Shown here piece by piece: positions 1 through 11,710 of a stretch of 64,000 nt of DNA. The translations under genes and the position numbers were made by a program. Each line of letters begins with the position of its first letter. Position 1 is the first letter of the stretch. The notes under the pieces were generated by a model, which did no database searches, was not told the origin of the DNA, and saw only the letters and a list, made by a program, of their open reading frames with translations. Origin of the DNA: Trileptium ribeirensis (taxonomy: Eukaryota > Nematoda > Enoplea > Enoplida > Thoracostomopsidae); assembly GCA_030248225.1 (NCBI GenBank), contig JASANE010003215.1, positions 1 to 64,000 on the forward strand. Direction: 5' to 3'.

Positions 1-1400
1 TTTCCGAATAATCGGAAACTACCGTAACCCATTTGTTTCAGCTTACTTTTGCGACCATTAGGCTATGGTTCGCTCAAACCAGGTAAACTTGATGGTCTTG
101 ATTCTGATCACTTCCCTTCCCCTTAGATTGTCAAAGGCCTCCTATTCCCGGACGGTCTAAATTTTAAAGTTTCAACACGGAAACATTCCTAATGGTCGAG
201 TTCCGTTTGTCTTTCCTATCTTGACCAGTTAGGGTCTCTACTACCTTCCCTACCTTCCTACTCTCAGACCTCTGGCTAAAGAAAACTCCTCCTGGGTTTC
301 GGCGGCCCATCCGAAATGATGTGCAGGTTCAAAACATGACATGTTATGGTAAAAAATACAATCATGTATACGTACAAAATATGACAGGCAATGGTAAAAA
401 TACATTTATGTATACCAAACATACAAAATCAATAATAAGCAACGATAATCGGAAATAACCATGGCACCACTCAGCCAACAAATATGTTGTTCCCGCGAGC
501 CATGCCTGGCTCGATTTGAGACCTCTTCAGGGGTTTCTGACGCCGAAATCGTGTGAGACGCGTAACGGGCCGGAACGGGCCTGTTACACAATAACCTAAT
601 CGTGATGCCTGCTATGCTTTGGATTGTGTGAACCGCCCAAAAAATGTGAATCCGATAAGGCATAGCACATGACTGCGGTCGATTGCCATATACCCTTTTA
701 CAAATATTTAATGGACTCTTGCTAAGATAATTGCCTGTTTTTTCTTGTATTTGCGTTTCATAGCGCAGCAATATACACTATGCCGATTATCGATTGATGC
801 TTTATTGCTATGCTAAAGAACAAAATGCTATCTATCGTAAGACAAAATAATTTCGATGTTCAAAATCTATATTGTATATGACTTGGAAAAATGTTGCCTG
901 CAATATAGCCAATAGGGATTTGGTGGTAGCAACTGCGAAACTAACGAATACATTAGCTAGCTTTTATGAATCACTGCTTTACACGGGTGTAACCAGAAAC
1001 TTAGTCACAGAGAGGAATTGACTTTGCTAGGGGGGACACAGTTTGAACGCACCATTCAGGCGTAACCGTAATATGCAACTATGGAAAGATAAAAGTATTT
1101 AGTCTCAGAGTTATCATAACTAGGAATGGCAATAAAGAGTTGCTGTTCTTCAAAATTGTACTCTGGTATTTTGTGTTCCTTGTCTACCTACTGGGTTCAC
1201 TATCATCAGCGATGTGTAGTGACTCTGACTCCTAAGATTATACGATTGGAAATAAGTGCACTATGAGAACATCGCTTAACATAAGACCTTTATCTTATTT
1301 TAGCCGTGCAAAATGAAATAAAGTTATCAAAAACAGTTAAACAAAGGAATAAATCAAGCTAAGCAGCAATCATAAACACTCACAATCGCTGTAAACTTAC
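1..1400. other. Downstream part of a synaptotagmin-like intron, no exon seen
   Basis: This stretch follows the minus-strand splice donor at 1400-1399. The next expected exon, encoding the C2A strands after the NPVFNE motif, was sought on the minus strand and not found, so it probably lies left of base 1. Bases 1-320 are richer in C and T than the rest and show no coding sense. A two-copy tandem repeat at 330-415 is listed separately. The open frame on the minus strand at 406-771 has no recognisable domain and I treat it as chance. Confidence 0.5.
330..415. repeat. Two-copy tandem repeat, about 45 bp
   Basis: Copy one (330-374) and copy two (375-415) both start CAAAAYATGACA, continue ATGGTAAAAA and end ATGTATAC. 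They differ by a few substitutions and small gaps. Confidence 0.75.
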
Positions 1401-1544
1401 CCTGATAACAAACAGTTTCGTTAAATACAGGATTCAAATCGCGCCGATGTACCCGTGTAATCTTGACGTGCCCATCTGGATCAGGATGTAGCCATACTCT
1501 GATATAGGGATCGGAGCTTCCGATGAGATCGCACGTGGGTAAAT
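1401..1544 (-). CDS. Synaptotagmin-like exon 5, C2A core
   Basis: The acceptor is TACTTTCAG and the donor GTAAGT. The split codon makes Asp of AIDLP. The exon carries GSSDPYIRVWLHPDPDG and RRDLNPVFNETVCYQ, strong C2 signatures with both loop-1 aspartates. It ends phase 1; the following exon is outside the window. Confidence 0.9.
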
Positions 1545-4500
1545 CTGAAAGTATTTCGGAAATTAAATATGACTATAGGATACAATAGAGATTGACCGTT
1601 GAGCTAGCAATCATCACTTTAATTTTATCTGATATACCATAACTGTCTACTTAAAACGTGGCACCGAAATACACTCAGTAAGTTTCAAATATACCACTTG
1701 TTAACGTTGTTCATTTGTTGTTTCGTGTTTTATGCAAGCAATAATAACATTGGAGCGCGGAGTAGTTACATTCAAGGTGCCATAGAATATGAAGACGAGC
1801 TTACTAGTTAATGAGGTCCAAGTTAGTGCGACACATGTTTTAAAGGTTTCTAACTCGCGAGCGATTATATCTCGAATTCACATCCCGAATCATTTTTTAA
1901 TTCCCCTCGAAGGGTGTAACTGGTATTAAGCCAAGATTATAAGCATACCACACATTTACAAATATATGTTTTCTGAAATCTTGTTACAAAATGCGTCATA
2001 GCGAAATTTACATAATTTGACCCTAAAATCTAAAGTTATGATTAACTTATTTTCTCTCAATATTCGCTTCTGGACTGATGAAGCTGTCGTCTCTGAGCAA
2101 CGCAAAATTACAAAATACATTGCAATAGCTTATGAAAAATCAATCTGTTAAACAGAATTTTCAAACGAATCCAACAGATGCGAAACATTTTTGCCACATT
2201 CATAAGTTGGCAGCAAATATTCTGGAGTTGTGTTGTAATTTTATTAGTTACATGTTAAAGTCAATGTATTAAATAATATATTGCATGTTAAACAATTGCA
2301 TTAATGAAAGCTCAAATGCGTTAACTATGTAAGTAATCTCCCAAACTCTAGCTAATAACATATCTTGCTAACATCTATTATGTACCCTAGATGTGTCTAT
2401 GCTCATAGGTGTTCCTGCCGCGGCAGTGGGGTTACCCACCACGTGGTCAGATCCGTCTCCCCGAGCCGACAAATTTTGCGAAAATAGGGGAGTTTTAGGT
2501 ATAATCGACGAAAAATGGCGGAAATTTTTAGCAAAAGCTGGGGAAAATTGGCAAAAATTGGGAACTATTTTGACATTCTAAAAATCTTAAAAATTACCTC
2601 GTCACTTATCCCTCAAAGACGGCCCTCCGGTGCCATCTACCCTTTCATTCGACTTTGCCGTGGTATTCCTATCTACGTTGACCTAACCTTGAGAATAACG
2701 CAGGCAAAATGGTTACAATGTAAGATTAATTACGTACTGATCATCTGTACGTTATATACAATCAGCGACCAAACGTGCCGTCGTATAATTAAAGAGAAAT
2801 TAATGTACATTTCTCATTTATAAAGTAAATTTCTGAAATAGATTATGTTTCAATTTTTCAAAGTCATCGTCGCAAAGAGAGGGTGCCCCTAATGTCGTGA
2901 AAACATTAATAGTTGGGTTATAATAAAATGGCTGTAGACGATCCCCACTTTTCGCCGGGTGCCCCCGCCCTCTCCTTTTGAAGAGGTTGCGACACACCTG
3001 AATATAATCCAGGATATTGTTCACCGTTTATTCTTCTTCTAAATAAAATTAATATTCAACGTTGCACGCAAAATTTTCATACACATAACAGTATCAACAG
3101 CTACAATCACTAGATACTAATACTGATATACGCTTTAAAGTACCAATCTTTTCTTTAAATTATTAAAGCTCTTCAAGTTATACTTCAAGTGCGGGTGCTG
3201 ATCTCCACTTTCATGCAATCGCTTACGGAGTTGCTTTAGTTCAAGAGGTGAAGAGATTCCAGCTCTGACACGGAAATTCTGTTTAACTGCCGAGCAAGAT
3301 TGTACCCATTTTACAAGTAGGTACCCTCGAGTGGTTTAATGTATCAATCAATAAATTTAGGGCGAGCCTAATATAGGCCCAAGATAAGAATTAAAGATGG
3401 AATTACCAATGGCCCGAATAATATGTATCGACAGAGTCTCGGTCTTCAGATCGTACGATATTCCAAATTGTAATTTTCCAATGTATTGATCTGGGTCGAT
3501 AATATCGTCATCGATGTCTTCGTTTCCGGTCTAAGTAAGAAATACAACGTAAAAGAAATACATTAAGAAACCGTGTGGTCGACAATTCTGGTCGTATGTA
3601 GCTCGGTGCAACATACACATTTGATAAAACACCAAAAACTCATCACTATAAAAGCAATACGTTGTCTAAAAGCATGAGCTATTAAAACTTGAAATATAAT
3701 CGTTCTGAGATTGTTATTTTCTTTACAACTAAACAAAAGTTATTTGGCAGCGATACAAATGTAGACTAGTGCCGCCCTGGCTCTGCGTTACTTTTGGCGA
3801 AGTGACAATATTATGGTTGCACAGAGCTCTGACCGAAAATATTAGACAAAGTATTTTATACGCCAATTGTTCGCATATAGCAGTCTATACTAATCGTTGG
3901 GTGTATACCCTAAGTAGCATATTATATCGATCAATTCGCCCTCTGTTGTTGGTTAGCCAAGATATTTTTAAACAATGAGGGTTTGAGATGATATTTAGCC
4001 GTAATAGTTATCTTGGCAACAGAAGCAAAAGTACTGTGTTCCAGTAAATATGCTGTAAGCCGCATTTCAAAGTTTGGAAGTAAAGACACTACAGCAGGTT
4101 AATCTCCTGCCAAATTTGTCCGGCCTGAGTCAGCAATTGTGTGTTTGTTTACCTATCGCGAGAGCTAGAGTTCACCTCCCGGTCTGTGCTTTGTTTTTGT
4201 GATGTTTGTTTTTACCTCAGCGTGCTCTTGTTAACGAATCATTTTCTGCAGGAACACCAATCGAAAAGAAACGGCTTACATGTATATGTAGGGCTCGCAA
4301 TTTTCACAGAATCTTTGGATTCACATTTGCGTCGAGTTTCCTGTACTATGAAAATATCACAAGCATTCTAAGATAACATATTACAAATTTACTGCATTCC
4401 TACAACACATTTTTGTCGAATGAAAAGCCTATATTGTTGTGCCTGGGGAAATTTGTGCCCCAATAAATTAGCATCTTGTGGCAGCATTAGTTCTTGTTAT

Positions 4501-7500
4501 AAGTTTCAGCGTTTGCAAAATATCCGACAGTTGCAGTGAATCAAGAGCACAAACTATCATTACTCACATTACTTAGTTCATTACGGATGGCATATAAGTA
4601 AATACAAACATATGGGCATGTTCCATTAGTTCGCAGTTTTTCGAGGATTTGCGAGCGGTGCTGTCAATGCTGTCAACAAGTATATAGTATCTTCAAACAG
4701 TCAACATGACATCTTAAAGTAGCCACAGCATTTGAATGTTCCTAAAAGTCGAAATAAAATTTTTTTCATGGCTGGGCATTATTGAGCCTACAATTCATCA
4801 AAACATTATTCTGAGAAGGCAGAATTAGTGGCAAAAACCAACTGGATCGAAAGTACGTAAGCAGAGTGGTTGGACTCAAAAAATATAGTCCCTCGTTGAC
4901 AAAGGATGGCCTATAAGCATGACACTGGTCAACTCTCGTATGCCGTGCATGCTTATACCAACTAGCCTAGTAAAACTTGCGTTAATATACTCAAACAGTA
5001 TTTCCTCAGCAAAAAAACAACAGCGAAGTCTCTAATATGTGAATCAGACACGCAGAAACTGACTGATGCCAGCCAATTACTCCTAAATTCTAAATATAAA
5101 TGCTACAAGACTTCATGACCATTTTTTAATTTTAATGTGTCCACGAAATACAGGGAAAGAGGAGATGTTAAACGCACCGCAACCTCTCTAGCAGGCGTAC
5201 TATTTTTGCAATAGTTGTGTCATACTTTTTAGTAAAATATCATTAGGTTTTGATAATATTTTTTCAAAAATCAAACCCTAAAACACCGTTTGTCGTGAAA
5301 TACATGATTATCATTCAGCAGTTTAGTTGCCTAAGCTAGGATAAAAATGTTGTAAATAAGTTGATTAGCCGTTGTACAACACGGAACCGTTTTACTCGAA
5401 GCAAATACGAATAAATTTACTAGAATCGGTTTTAAATTCATAAATTCCCTTGTCCGAATCACAACAGAAAACTTGATCACCAAATATAGTATAATTGGAA
5501 CTAAATTTTAAATTGAAATATAGCATTTCCGTTCTTACCAATTTATCAATAAGAGACTTAAACGGTCCTGAATTTTCGGCGTCGCTCAATTTCTTGTGCT
5601 GAAGTGGGACTACCGATGTCGGGACACTTGGCTTCATTGGTGGCATGAGTCTGAATAATCAAAGAATCAACATATTCATACATGGGCGAGGTCCAAAGTC
5701 CCAGCGGCTAGCGAGTGCTTCGGGGTGGAGCGATCGTTGCCAGCGGAAAGTCGTTACGGGGATAAATTTTTTAAATTTTTGGAACCACAATTTTCCTAAT
5801 TTTTAGCAGTAATTTTTACGAATTTTTCACTTCACTTGCCAATTTCCTACCAATTTTTACCAATTTCGCCCAATTTTGCTCATTTCCCCACATTTTTACA
5901 TATCTGTGCTAAAATTTTGGCACATTGGGAACGGGCTGTTGGGAGGGCGGGGAATGTGGAGCTTCAGGGGCGCTCAGGTAACGCCCCATCTGGGGGGTAC
6001 GAGCCTCAGGCGATTATCCTCCCTATCCGCCTATAAGTATGGATAGATAATTCCCGCTCCTTCCTATGAGCATGTATGTCTTTGTAATACATTTCCAACA
6101 GCGTAGTGACGGTAAGTTATATAGTTGATGGGACATTGTACAGTAAAAAACTATAAGTTGTAATGATCAAAACCATTACTGTTCTGAAATTGTAAAATTT
6201 GCACTTGACTGACAATTTAAAATTTTCCAACTCCGGCCAGGCGACGCTAAAATTTGGCAAAATACTTGTTGTTTTGCAAGGTTTAATTTACAAAACAGTT
6301 CGCACTACTACGTGTTATACAATCGAGAAATTTCACTGCATTATAATACTGCAATGAATTTCAAAAATGATTTATGTTATACAGAACAGGTTCTAACACA
6401 GTGGTCATAATTCGTTTTTAACAGAGAGGTCTACCACGGATATTCAAGTCTAATGGATAGCTGGTATGGTCTAATAATTTGTTTTGGACGTTGTTGTCAA
6501 AACTTTTCAAATATTGTTCTACTATGCCAATCTAGGTGAGTATTCAGTTGCACCATTCCGCAATGTAAAAGTTTATCGCGATACAAGCCTTAGTGTATAT
6601 AGTGGGTTCGTGTTGTGCTTCAAACAGTCAAGATGAATTGTATGATGAAGCCCATGGCAAGCCCCAATTTAAGCATATTAGAAAATAGATCCAGCTGCGT
6701 TGGGACCGTTTCATTAGCAAGTTTATATGTTATGTTTAATATGGTACAACGCTGGAGTTCCCTAAAAATTGAAATCAAACGGAAATTAACAGATTTTTGC
6801 TGACTTGGCCAAAATCACATGCACTCAAAATTTTCCACCTATTCGTTCTGTGTTACTTCCAAGCACTAAAATAGTGTAACGTTTCCAACGTCTTTGAAAT
6901 CCAATTTCAATAACTATACTTGTTCTGTTTGTGAAGCAGACTACATCGGCTCTTCCCGCCGACACTTCTCGACACAGAACTGTGAGCATCATGGAATATC
7001 TACCAGATCCGGAAAAAAGCTAAACAACATGCAAATGCAAAATTCAGCAGTGTTTCGGCAATACACAAATTGCAATGGTAGACTGTTCATATCTGACTTT
7101 GCAATTGTCGCGAAGATTGATTCCCAGCAATTTTCAGATCGGTTTCTTAGAAATTTTAAAAATATCTCAATGCTCAGTGAGATTTTCTCTTTTAAACCGT
7201 TATTATTATTTACGTGGTAACACGTGGCACGATTTGCTATTACTATCTTTTGTTTTTGTTACTATTATTATTTATTATTATTACTTGACTTCGTATATAT
7301 CATTAATTTTTCAACGAATGTGCAAAACAAAACCAACTCAGGTGCTCTCGTAATTACCCAAATTTTCATGTGCTATCATGTACAAAAACATTTATTCTAT
7401 TAAAATAAAAGTGAAATCAAATGCATTGCGCCCAGACATTTAATGACAAAAATTGTATTAACAGTGTTTTTGGAGTAAGATCAACAATAGAAAACAAGCA

Positions 7501-10350
7501 TCTTTTTAAGGCTGTTTTGTATAGGCAGCACCAAAAAAGATCTCCATAAAATTAAAAACTTCGGCCCAAGGCATCTAAAATAAAAATCAACATTGCCATA
7601 TTTGTTGTGCAACATTATATTGAAAAATAGAGTAGCTTTTCTGCTAAATTTTTAATTTTACACTTATAAGCAAAGCTCCGTATCCTTATTCGTTCGAGTA
7701 AATTAGCTATATAATTATGTCGGTTTGATGTTTAAACTTACGCAAATCGCTTTTTCTCTGGTCTTGGAACCTTCCTGAAAATATATAAAATACACATTTG
7801 TCATTTAGGATCACGAAAAAATCACTATTTATTATATTATAGTGTCTTTTGTTGCTGTAAAGCCAACTCTGCAACATTGCATTGATAATTACATTGAGAT
7901 ATTAAATCTGAATTGAGATACAGAGATGTATAAACACATGATACCGTTTTTACTGATTTTTTTCGTTATTACAGAAATGGACGCACGTAGTTGTGTACAC
8001 AACTTCGAATTGGAGGTCTTCCTCTGGCAGTGGTTAAAATATGGCAAAAGTCGCATTCAGGGATGCTATTTTATTCTGCTAGAGAAGAGACACTTTATTG
8101 TAGATTTTATCTTGGTCAAAAGCAAAACTCAAAGGCAGAAATTGTCTAACTTATAACGATGACTGAGGTTTAGGCAAAGCCTAGACGCTTTAGTTAAACT
8201 CGATGTTCTACAATGTTAGTGTCCCTCCCAACCAGGCATCTAGTATGATAGATATAATGCTAGATTCTTGATATAAAATGCGATGTTCACGTTATAATGT
8301 CCCCAACATTTGGAACCTAAGTACCCCACACAGTGTCAGACACTCTCGAAAACAAGGTTTCTTAGACATCTCCATGATTCTTATAAATTTTTGCAAGATT
8401 AGTTGATTATTGGTACTACCAATTTTCGATGGTGTTAAAGACGCCGCGTTTTCTTCGTAGTTTTATTGACTTTATTGACTGCATAACTTAGTCAACGTGC
8501 ATACGGTTTGGTTACAAATATCGAGATTTAAACAGATAACATCACAGTTGACCAATACTCCGCATTAGCTGCGGTTACTGTTAATTCGCGCCAAACATGC
8601 AGCTAAGGGTACGTACGAGACCGTAAACAAAAATGTAGCATGATGTGTCGCATACCCCCGGAATTGATTTACTGTATGGGCGTGAGTCTTGAAAGTTTAT
8701 ACTGTAGGATCACAAACGTAAGGGCAAAAGGTCGAACCCACTGGGACACTAAACCGTGAACGCCGCATAATTTTCTGTAGCAGAAGCGAAAACTATACAA
8801 CCTCAAATTTTTGTCGTATCTAGCTGGGTCCTGAGATGACCTAGGTTCAAAACCTAACGGTTGTAGCAAATGAAACTGAGAATTTGACGCTAATTATCTC
8901 TAGGTAAATGACTGCGTTTACGATAAAAATACGTACAACAAACACGAACTGTTGGAATATAGGTAAAGCCCAATTATTAAAATTACTAAATTTTTCTAAT
9001 TTTAAAAAGCAGGACCAAAAGACAGAAAAGTTCTTCTGGACGCATACTCCGCTTCCAAAATATATGTGTATTTTGTAACAAAGAATTTGAAAATTTCAAA
9101 TCATTCCTCATATGTCTTGACTTTTGACTTGACTCAATCCGTTCCTTTTGGGTTACGAAAATGATGAAAAAATGATTTCTTCCCTAATGCAAGCAATTTA
9201 AATTGCAGTGTATTATGTTTGCAAGAATTTCAGTAAACTGCGAATCATTACGTTGAAGCATTACATACACATATTCTTGATATATATTTACTCCACGCAA
9301 ATCATGAACCTGTTTTTCGGACAACAAAACTTCGGCATGTGATTGATCGAAAAGCGGGTTTGCGGAAAACTTTATAGTGATTCGGTTTGTTGAAATTTAG
9401 AAATATTTTTGTTGTAGTACTAGCACACCATTACATATATTTTCCAATCGATTTTGGCCTATTTTACTCCAAATTTTTCAATTTTCACCCAACTTTTCTT
9501 TACTTTCCCCATTTTTGCAAAAAAAATTTTCGTGCGCTACGGCGCGGGGTGGGGTAGGAGTGAGGGAAGGGAGGGCGTGCGGAGTCTCAGCAGCTTCGGG
9601 CTACATACCTGGGAGGATCGACCGTAGCCTAAAAGTGCCTGAACCTAATGTACATACATTGGGCGAGGTCAGACGTAGAGGTCCCAGGGAGGAGGGTAGC
9701 CGGGTTCTCGGAAGTGAAGGACTTTGGCGTCCCAGGGGCGGTCACCTTCGGCGCCCCAAAATGTACCTCTCCTCCTCTGTGAGCACGTAGACTTAATGGA
9801 CCCTATGCCAGAATCAGTGTTAATACCGAGAAATACATGCAGGCATTTTCTTAAATGTTTGCTAAAAGACTTTTAAGATTTTGAGACCTAAATTAAAAAA
9901 CTGCTTTGTATCAAAATATTCGAAAATGACAATAATTTTTAAATTTCAGGATTTTTATAAGCTTTTATCTCAATTAGTTCAGAATACGCTATATTTCTTT
10001 CTCATCAGCACCAGATTCTAAGACGTTAATTAACCTAATTGCAAACTTATCTAGTGACCTAGCGCTCTACTCAAAAGTGGATGAAGCACCACTACAAAGT
10101 ATATTTCAGGCGGCTCTGTGTGATTGGGGGCCCTCGGAACTCCTAACAACAACTGGTAAGATTATACTTACGCCAACGGATTTGGTTCTTCACCAGCCGC
10201 TAAAAACATCTGTTCTTCTATATTTGCTAGTCCACGAGCACGACACACGTTTGTTTGGATGCGAACCATCACAATCCCCAAAACTATAACAACTAGCGTC
10301 AATGCAATGATCACAGCGACCATTGTTTGAACGCTAAGTTCTAGAATCAT
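1401..10350 (-). CDS. Synaptotagmin-like C2-domain membrane protein, 5' five exons (partial)
   Basis: Five minus-strand pieces join with GT-AG introns and compatible phases: 10350-10172, 7774-7742, 5650-5539, 3530-3407 and 1544-1401. They give about 197 residues without a stop. Residues 1-9 are a short lumenal tail, about 10-30 one hydrophobic helix, then a cysteine that could be acylated (NVCRARG), a basic stretch (KVPRPEKKRF), a linker, and a C2A domain beginning YIGKLQFGISYD. The first calcium-binding loop is intact: DLPTCDLIGSSDPYIRVW keeps the two aspartates of that loop in synaptotagmin 1. VHRRDLNPVFNE is the classic strand after the polybasic region. Synaptotagmins act as calcium sensors or adaptors in vesicle fusion; calcium binding here is inferred, because loop 3 lies outside the window. 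The subtype cannot be assigned. Introns are 2397, 2091, 2008 and 1862 bp. Confidence 0.9.
2405..2645. repeat. GC/AT-composite dispersed repeat, copy 1
   Basis: A GC-rich head (TGCCGCGGCAG, TCTCCCCGAGCC) is followed by an AT core of spaced GGAAAATTGG and AAAAATTGGG blocks and a GC-rich tail. The same layout recurs at 5690, 9440, 26990 and 43190. Confidence 0.6.
3242..3340. repeat. Dispersed repeat, copy A (related to 21605-21700)
   Basis: It shares with 21605-21700 the blocks GTGAAG, TCTGTTTA, CCGAGCAAGATT, TAGGTACCCT and TTTAAT in the same order and spacing. No function is seen. Confidence 0.6.
3407..3530 (-). CDS. Synaptotagmin-like exon 4, start of C2A
   Basis: The acceptor is CTTACTTAG and the donor GTAATT. 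The exon has 41 codons plus one base. An acidic stretch (NEDIDDDIIDPDQ) precedes YIGKLQFGISYDLKTETLSI, the first two beta strands of a synaptotagmin C2A domain. Confidence 0.88.
3531..5538 (-). other. Synaptotagmin-like intron 3
   Basis: The intron is 2008 bp of AT-rich sequence. I see no transposon coding sequence, RNA gene or conserved element. Short plus-strand frames at 3769-3978 and 4141-4371 lack protein features. Confidence 0.7.
5539..5650 (-). CDS. Synaptotagmin-like exon 3, linker
   Basis: The acceptor is TTATTCAG and the donor GTAAGA. One base completes the split codon and 37 full codons follow, from LMPPMKPSVPTS to FKSLIDKL. No domain is seen; this is the flexible, Pro/Ser-rich linker between membrane and C2A. 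The open frame continues past the donor, which would misplace the exon end if read unspliced. Confidence 0.75.
5690..6050. repeat. GC/AT-composite dispersed repeat, copy 2
   Basis: A GC-rich head starts GGGCGAGGTCCAAAGTCCCA. An AT core at 5760-5930 has CCAATTTTTACC-type blocks every 10-12 bases, and a G-rich tail runs to about 6030. The head matches the GGGCGAGGTC block near 9660. Confidence 0.65.
6885..7345 (+). pseudogene. Penelope-like element remnant, GIY-YIG endonuclease end
   Basis: The frame from 6894 reads SNFNNYTCSVCEADYIGSSR, then RRHFSTQNCEHHGISTRSGK. This is the Penelope pattern of a C-x-x-C pair beside YIG, the R-H-x-x-T-R-x-x-EH region and GISxxTGK. In Penelope-like retroelements this domain nicks target DNA. 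After about 7100 the sense continues in a second frame (near 7120-7240), so there is at least one frameshift. No reverse transcriptase is recognisable upstream, so this is a 5'-truncated dead copy. ATT-rich simple sequence follows at 7260-7285. It lies in intron 2 of the synaptotagmin-like gene, antisense to it. Confidence 0.75.
7742..7774 (-). CDS. Synaptotagmin-like exon 2, 33-bp microexon
   Basis: It is flanked by the acceptor TATTTTCAG and the donor GTAAGT. One base completes the alanine codon split from exon 1, ten codons read KVPRPEKKRF, and two bases carry over. The basic sequence fits the juxtamembrane cytoplasmic segment. Confidence 0.75.
7775..10171 (-). other. Synaptotagmin-like intron 1
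   Basis: The intron is 2397 bp. It contains a GC/AT-composite repeat (9440-9790) and possible tRNA-like B-box sequence near 8725-8870. The rest is AT-rich without recognisable features. Confidence 0.75.
9440..9790. repeat. GC/AT-composite dispersed repeat, copy 3
   Basis: An AT core of CCAAATTTTTC, CCCAACTTTTC and CCCCATTTTTG blocks (9440-9530) is followed by 250 bp of G-rich sequence containing GGGCGAGGTC and GGTCCCAGGG. The open frame at 9515-9790 is a by-product of the GC-rich sequence. Confidence 0.6.
10172..10350 (-). CDS. Synaptotagmin-like exon 1 (coding part): start codon, transmembrane helix
   Basis: The ATG at 10350 opens 59 codons plus two bases. A helix of about 20 residues (MVAVIIALTLVVIVLGIVMV) follows nine residues, giving the N-out, C-in layout of synaptotagmins. 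The exon ends at GTTGGC before the donor GTAAGT (10171-10166), phase 2. The upstream sequence has no AG that would suggest an earlier coding exon close by. The 5' UTR and promoter lie above 10350 and are not resolved. Confidence 0.85.
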
Positions 10351-11639
10351 GATTTTTGTTTGACGTATTATAGTTAAAGGTCGTTATTTAAATATAATAC
10401 CCAATAGCACTCACTATTATAATTGCAGCGCAAAAATACTGCCGTAATTATTTTGCTAATTCATTTTATTCATTTATTTGCAGCAATGTAGTTATCTTGA
10501 TACATTTTAATATGTGTAATTAAATTTCTAAAAAACAGCTCTTTAAGAACACAAATCTGCGACATGACTTGATATAACGTTAGCTATAGTACCAATATTG
10601 TCGTAATATTAACCAGTCATTTTTTGCTTCGGGCCATCTGTGTGTCTCGTTCGGCTGAAAATGCCGGATATCTTATCTGGCATTAAGCTAAAAACAATGT
10701 TATATATGACAACGCTCTTTAGCTAAATTTGACTACGCTTTAGTTAAACTAGCTAAAAACATAGTTCTGAAGCTAAAGCGACAGGTCAGGACGTCAGAAA
10801 AGGCCAACCGAATGTGTTTAGCTCATAATTATCGAAAGCTTGAACCTAGAAAACATGAAAATAGAAAGAAGCATGTACGTAAACTCTATGGTTATAGCAT
10901 AATTTTCTCACGTTCCCATGGGAAGTTTTCTTAGAGCGATTTTCTTCCCAATAATTGTACGGGGTATATGAGGCATTATTGTTTCATAATCTTATAGCAG
11001 ATTGTTCACCATCGAGCCAAAAATTTATTTTAAGTTTATACATCTAGCGGAATGTGCATTTTTTATAGAATGATTCTATGATTATGGATGGTGGGCCGTC
11101 TAAAATTATTTGTACTTCATAACGTTACGTCTTGCACATGGATTATTATAGTAACTCAACTGTTTTCAGTTTTTTGCAGAAAGTTAAATCTGAAGCCTCT
11201 GATTCAATAGTATAGGATACTACAATAGAATGGTCATTTTTTAACTTTTAATTGGACAACATAAATTATTCAAGGGCATATTGCATGTAAATAATATTCA
11301 CCAAAATATTCTATACATAGATGTGCGTAATAAATTATACAACAAAATTTTAAGATGCTCTGTTCTACTATTATTAACACCATTTTACAAACGACACAAC
11401 AGTGATTAGGATACAAACTGCATATATTTCTAACTTTCAGATTGTACAAAGAATTTTCACTTCCAGAATGCTTGAGTTTCATTTACTGCATATAAAGGTA
11501 GGGATAATTGAGTCTCAGACATATCTAATATTGCATTTAGCTACCTGCTTGAGAAAAGCGAAAAAATAATTAGTACGTTAAGACATATACTATTAGCAAT
11601 TTACTAAATCGTGATATAAACAAAACTAAACAAACAGTG
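10351..11639. other. Intergenic or 5' flank of the synaptotagmin-like gene
   Basis: This is the upstream flank of exon 1. It is AT-rich. An AGCTAAA-type repeat lies at 10685-10790 and is partly palindromic. I see no confident TATA box or transcription start and no coding sequence. Confidence 0.4.
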
Positions 11640-11710
11640 CACAACTCTTGATAGTCATCTTACGCAACTTATTGCAGATATTTAGACATCCAATATTCAA
11701 TACCAGCGAC

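Larger units (their letters stand above)
1545..3406 (-). other. Synaptotagmin-like intron 4
   Basis: The intron is 1862 bp. It holds one GC/AT-composite repeat (2405-2645) and part of a dispersed repeat (3242-3340). The small open frames inside it look like chance. Confidence 0.75.
5651..7741 (-). other. Synaptotagmin-like intron 2
   Basis: The intron is 2091 bp. It contains a GC/AT-composite repeat (5690-6050) and a Penelope-like remnant (6885-7345) in the opposite orientation to the gene. Confidence 0.75.

Noticed and set aside
8725..8870. tRNA gene suggested by GGTTCGACC (minus) and GGTTCAAAACC (plus)
   Set aside because: No acceptor-stem pairing or correctly spaced A box; at most a decayed SINE fragment.
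9515..9790. 91-codon frame, Gly/Arg-rich
   Set aside because: It falls on the G-rich part of a dispersed repeat; other copies do not keep a frame.
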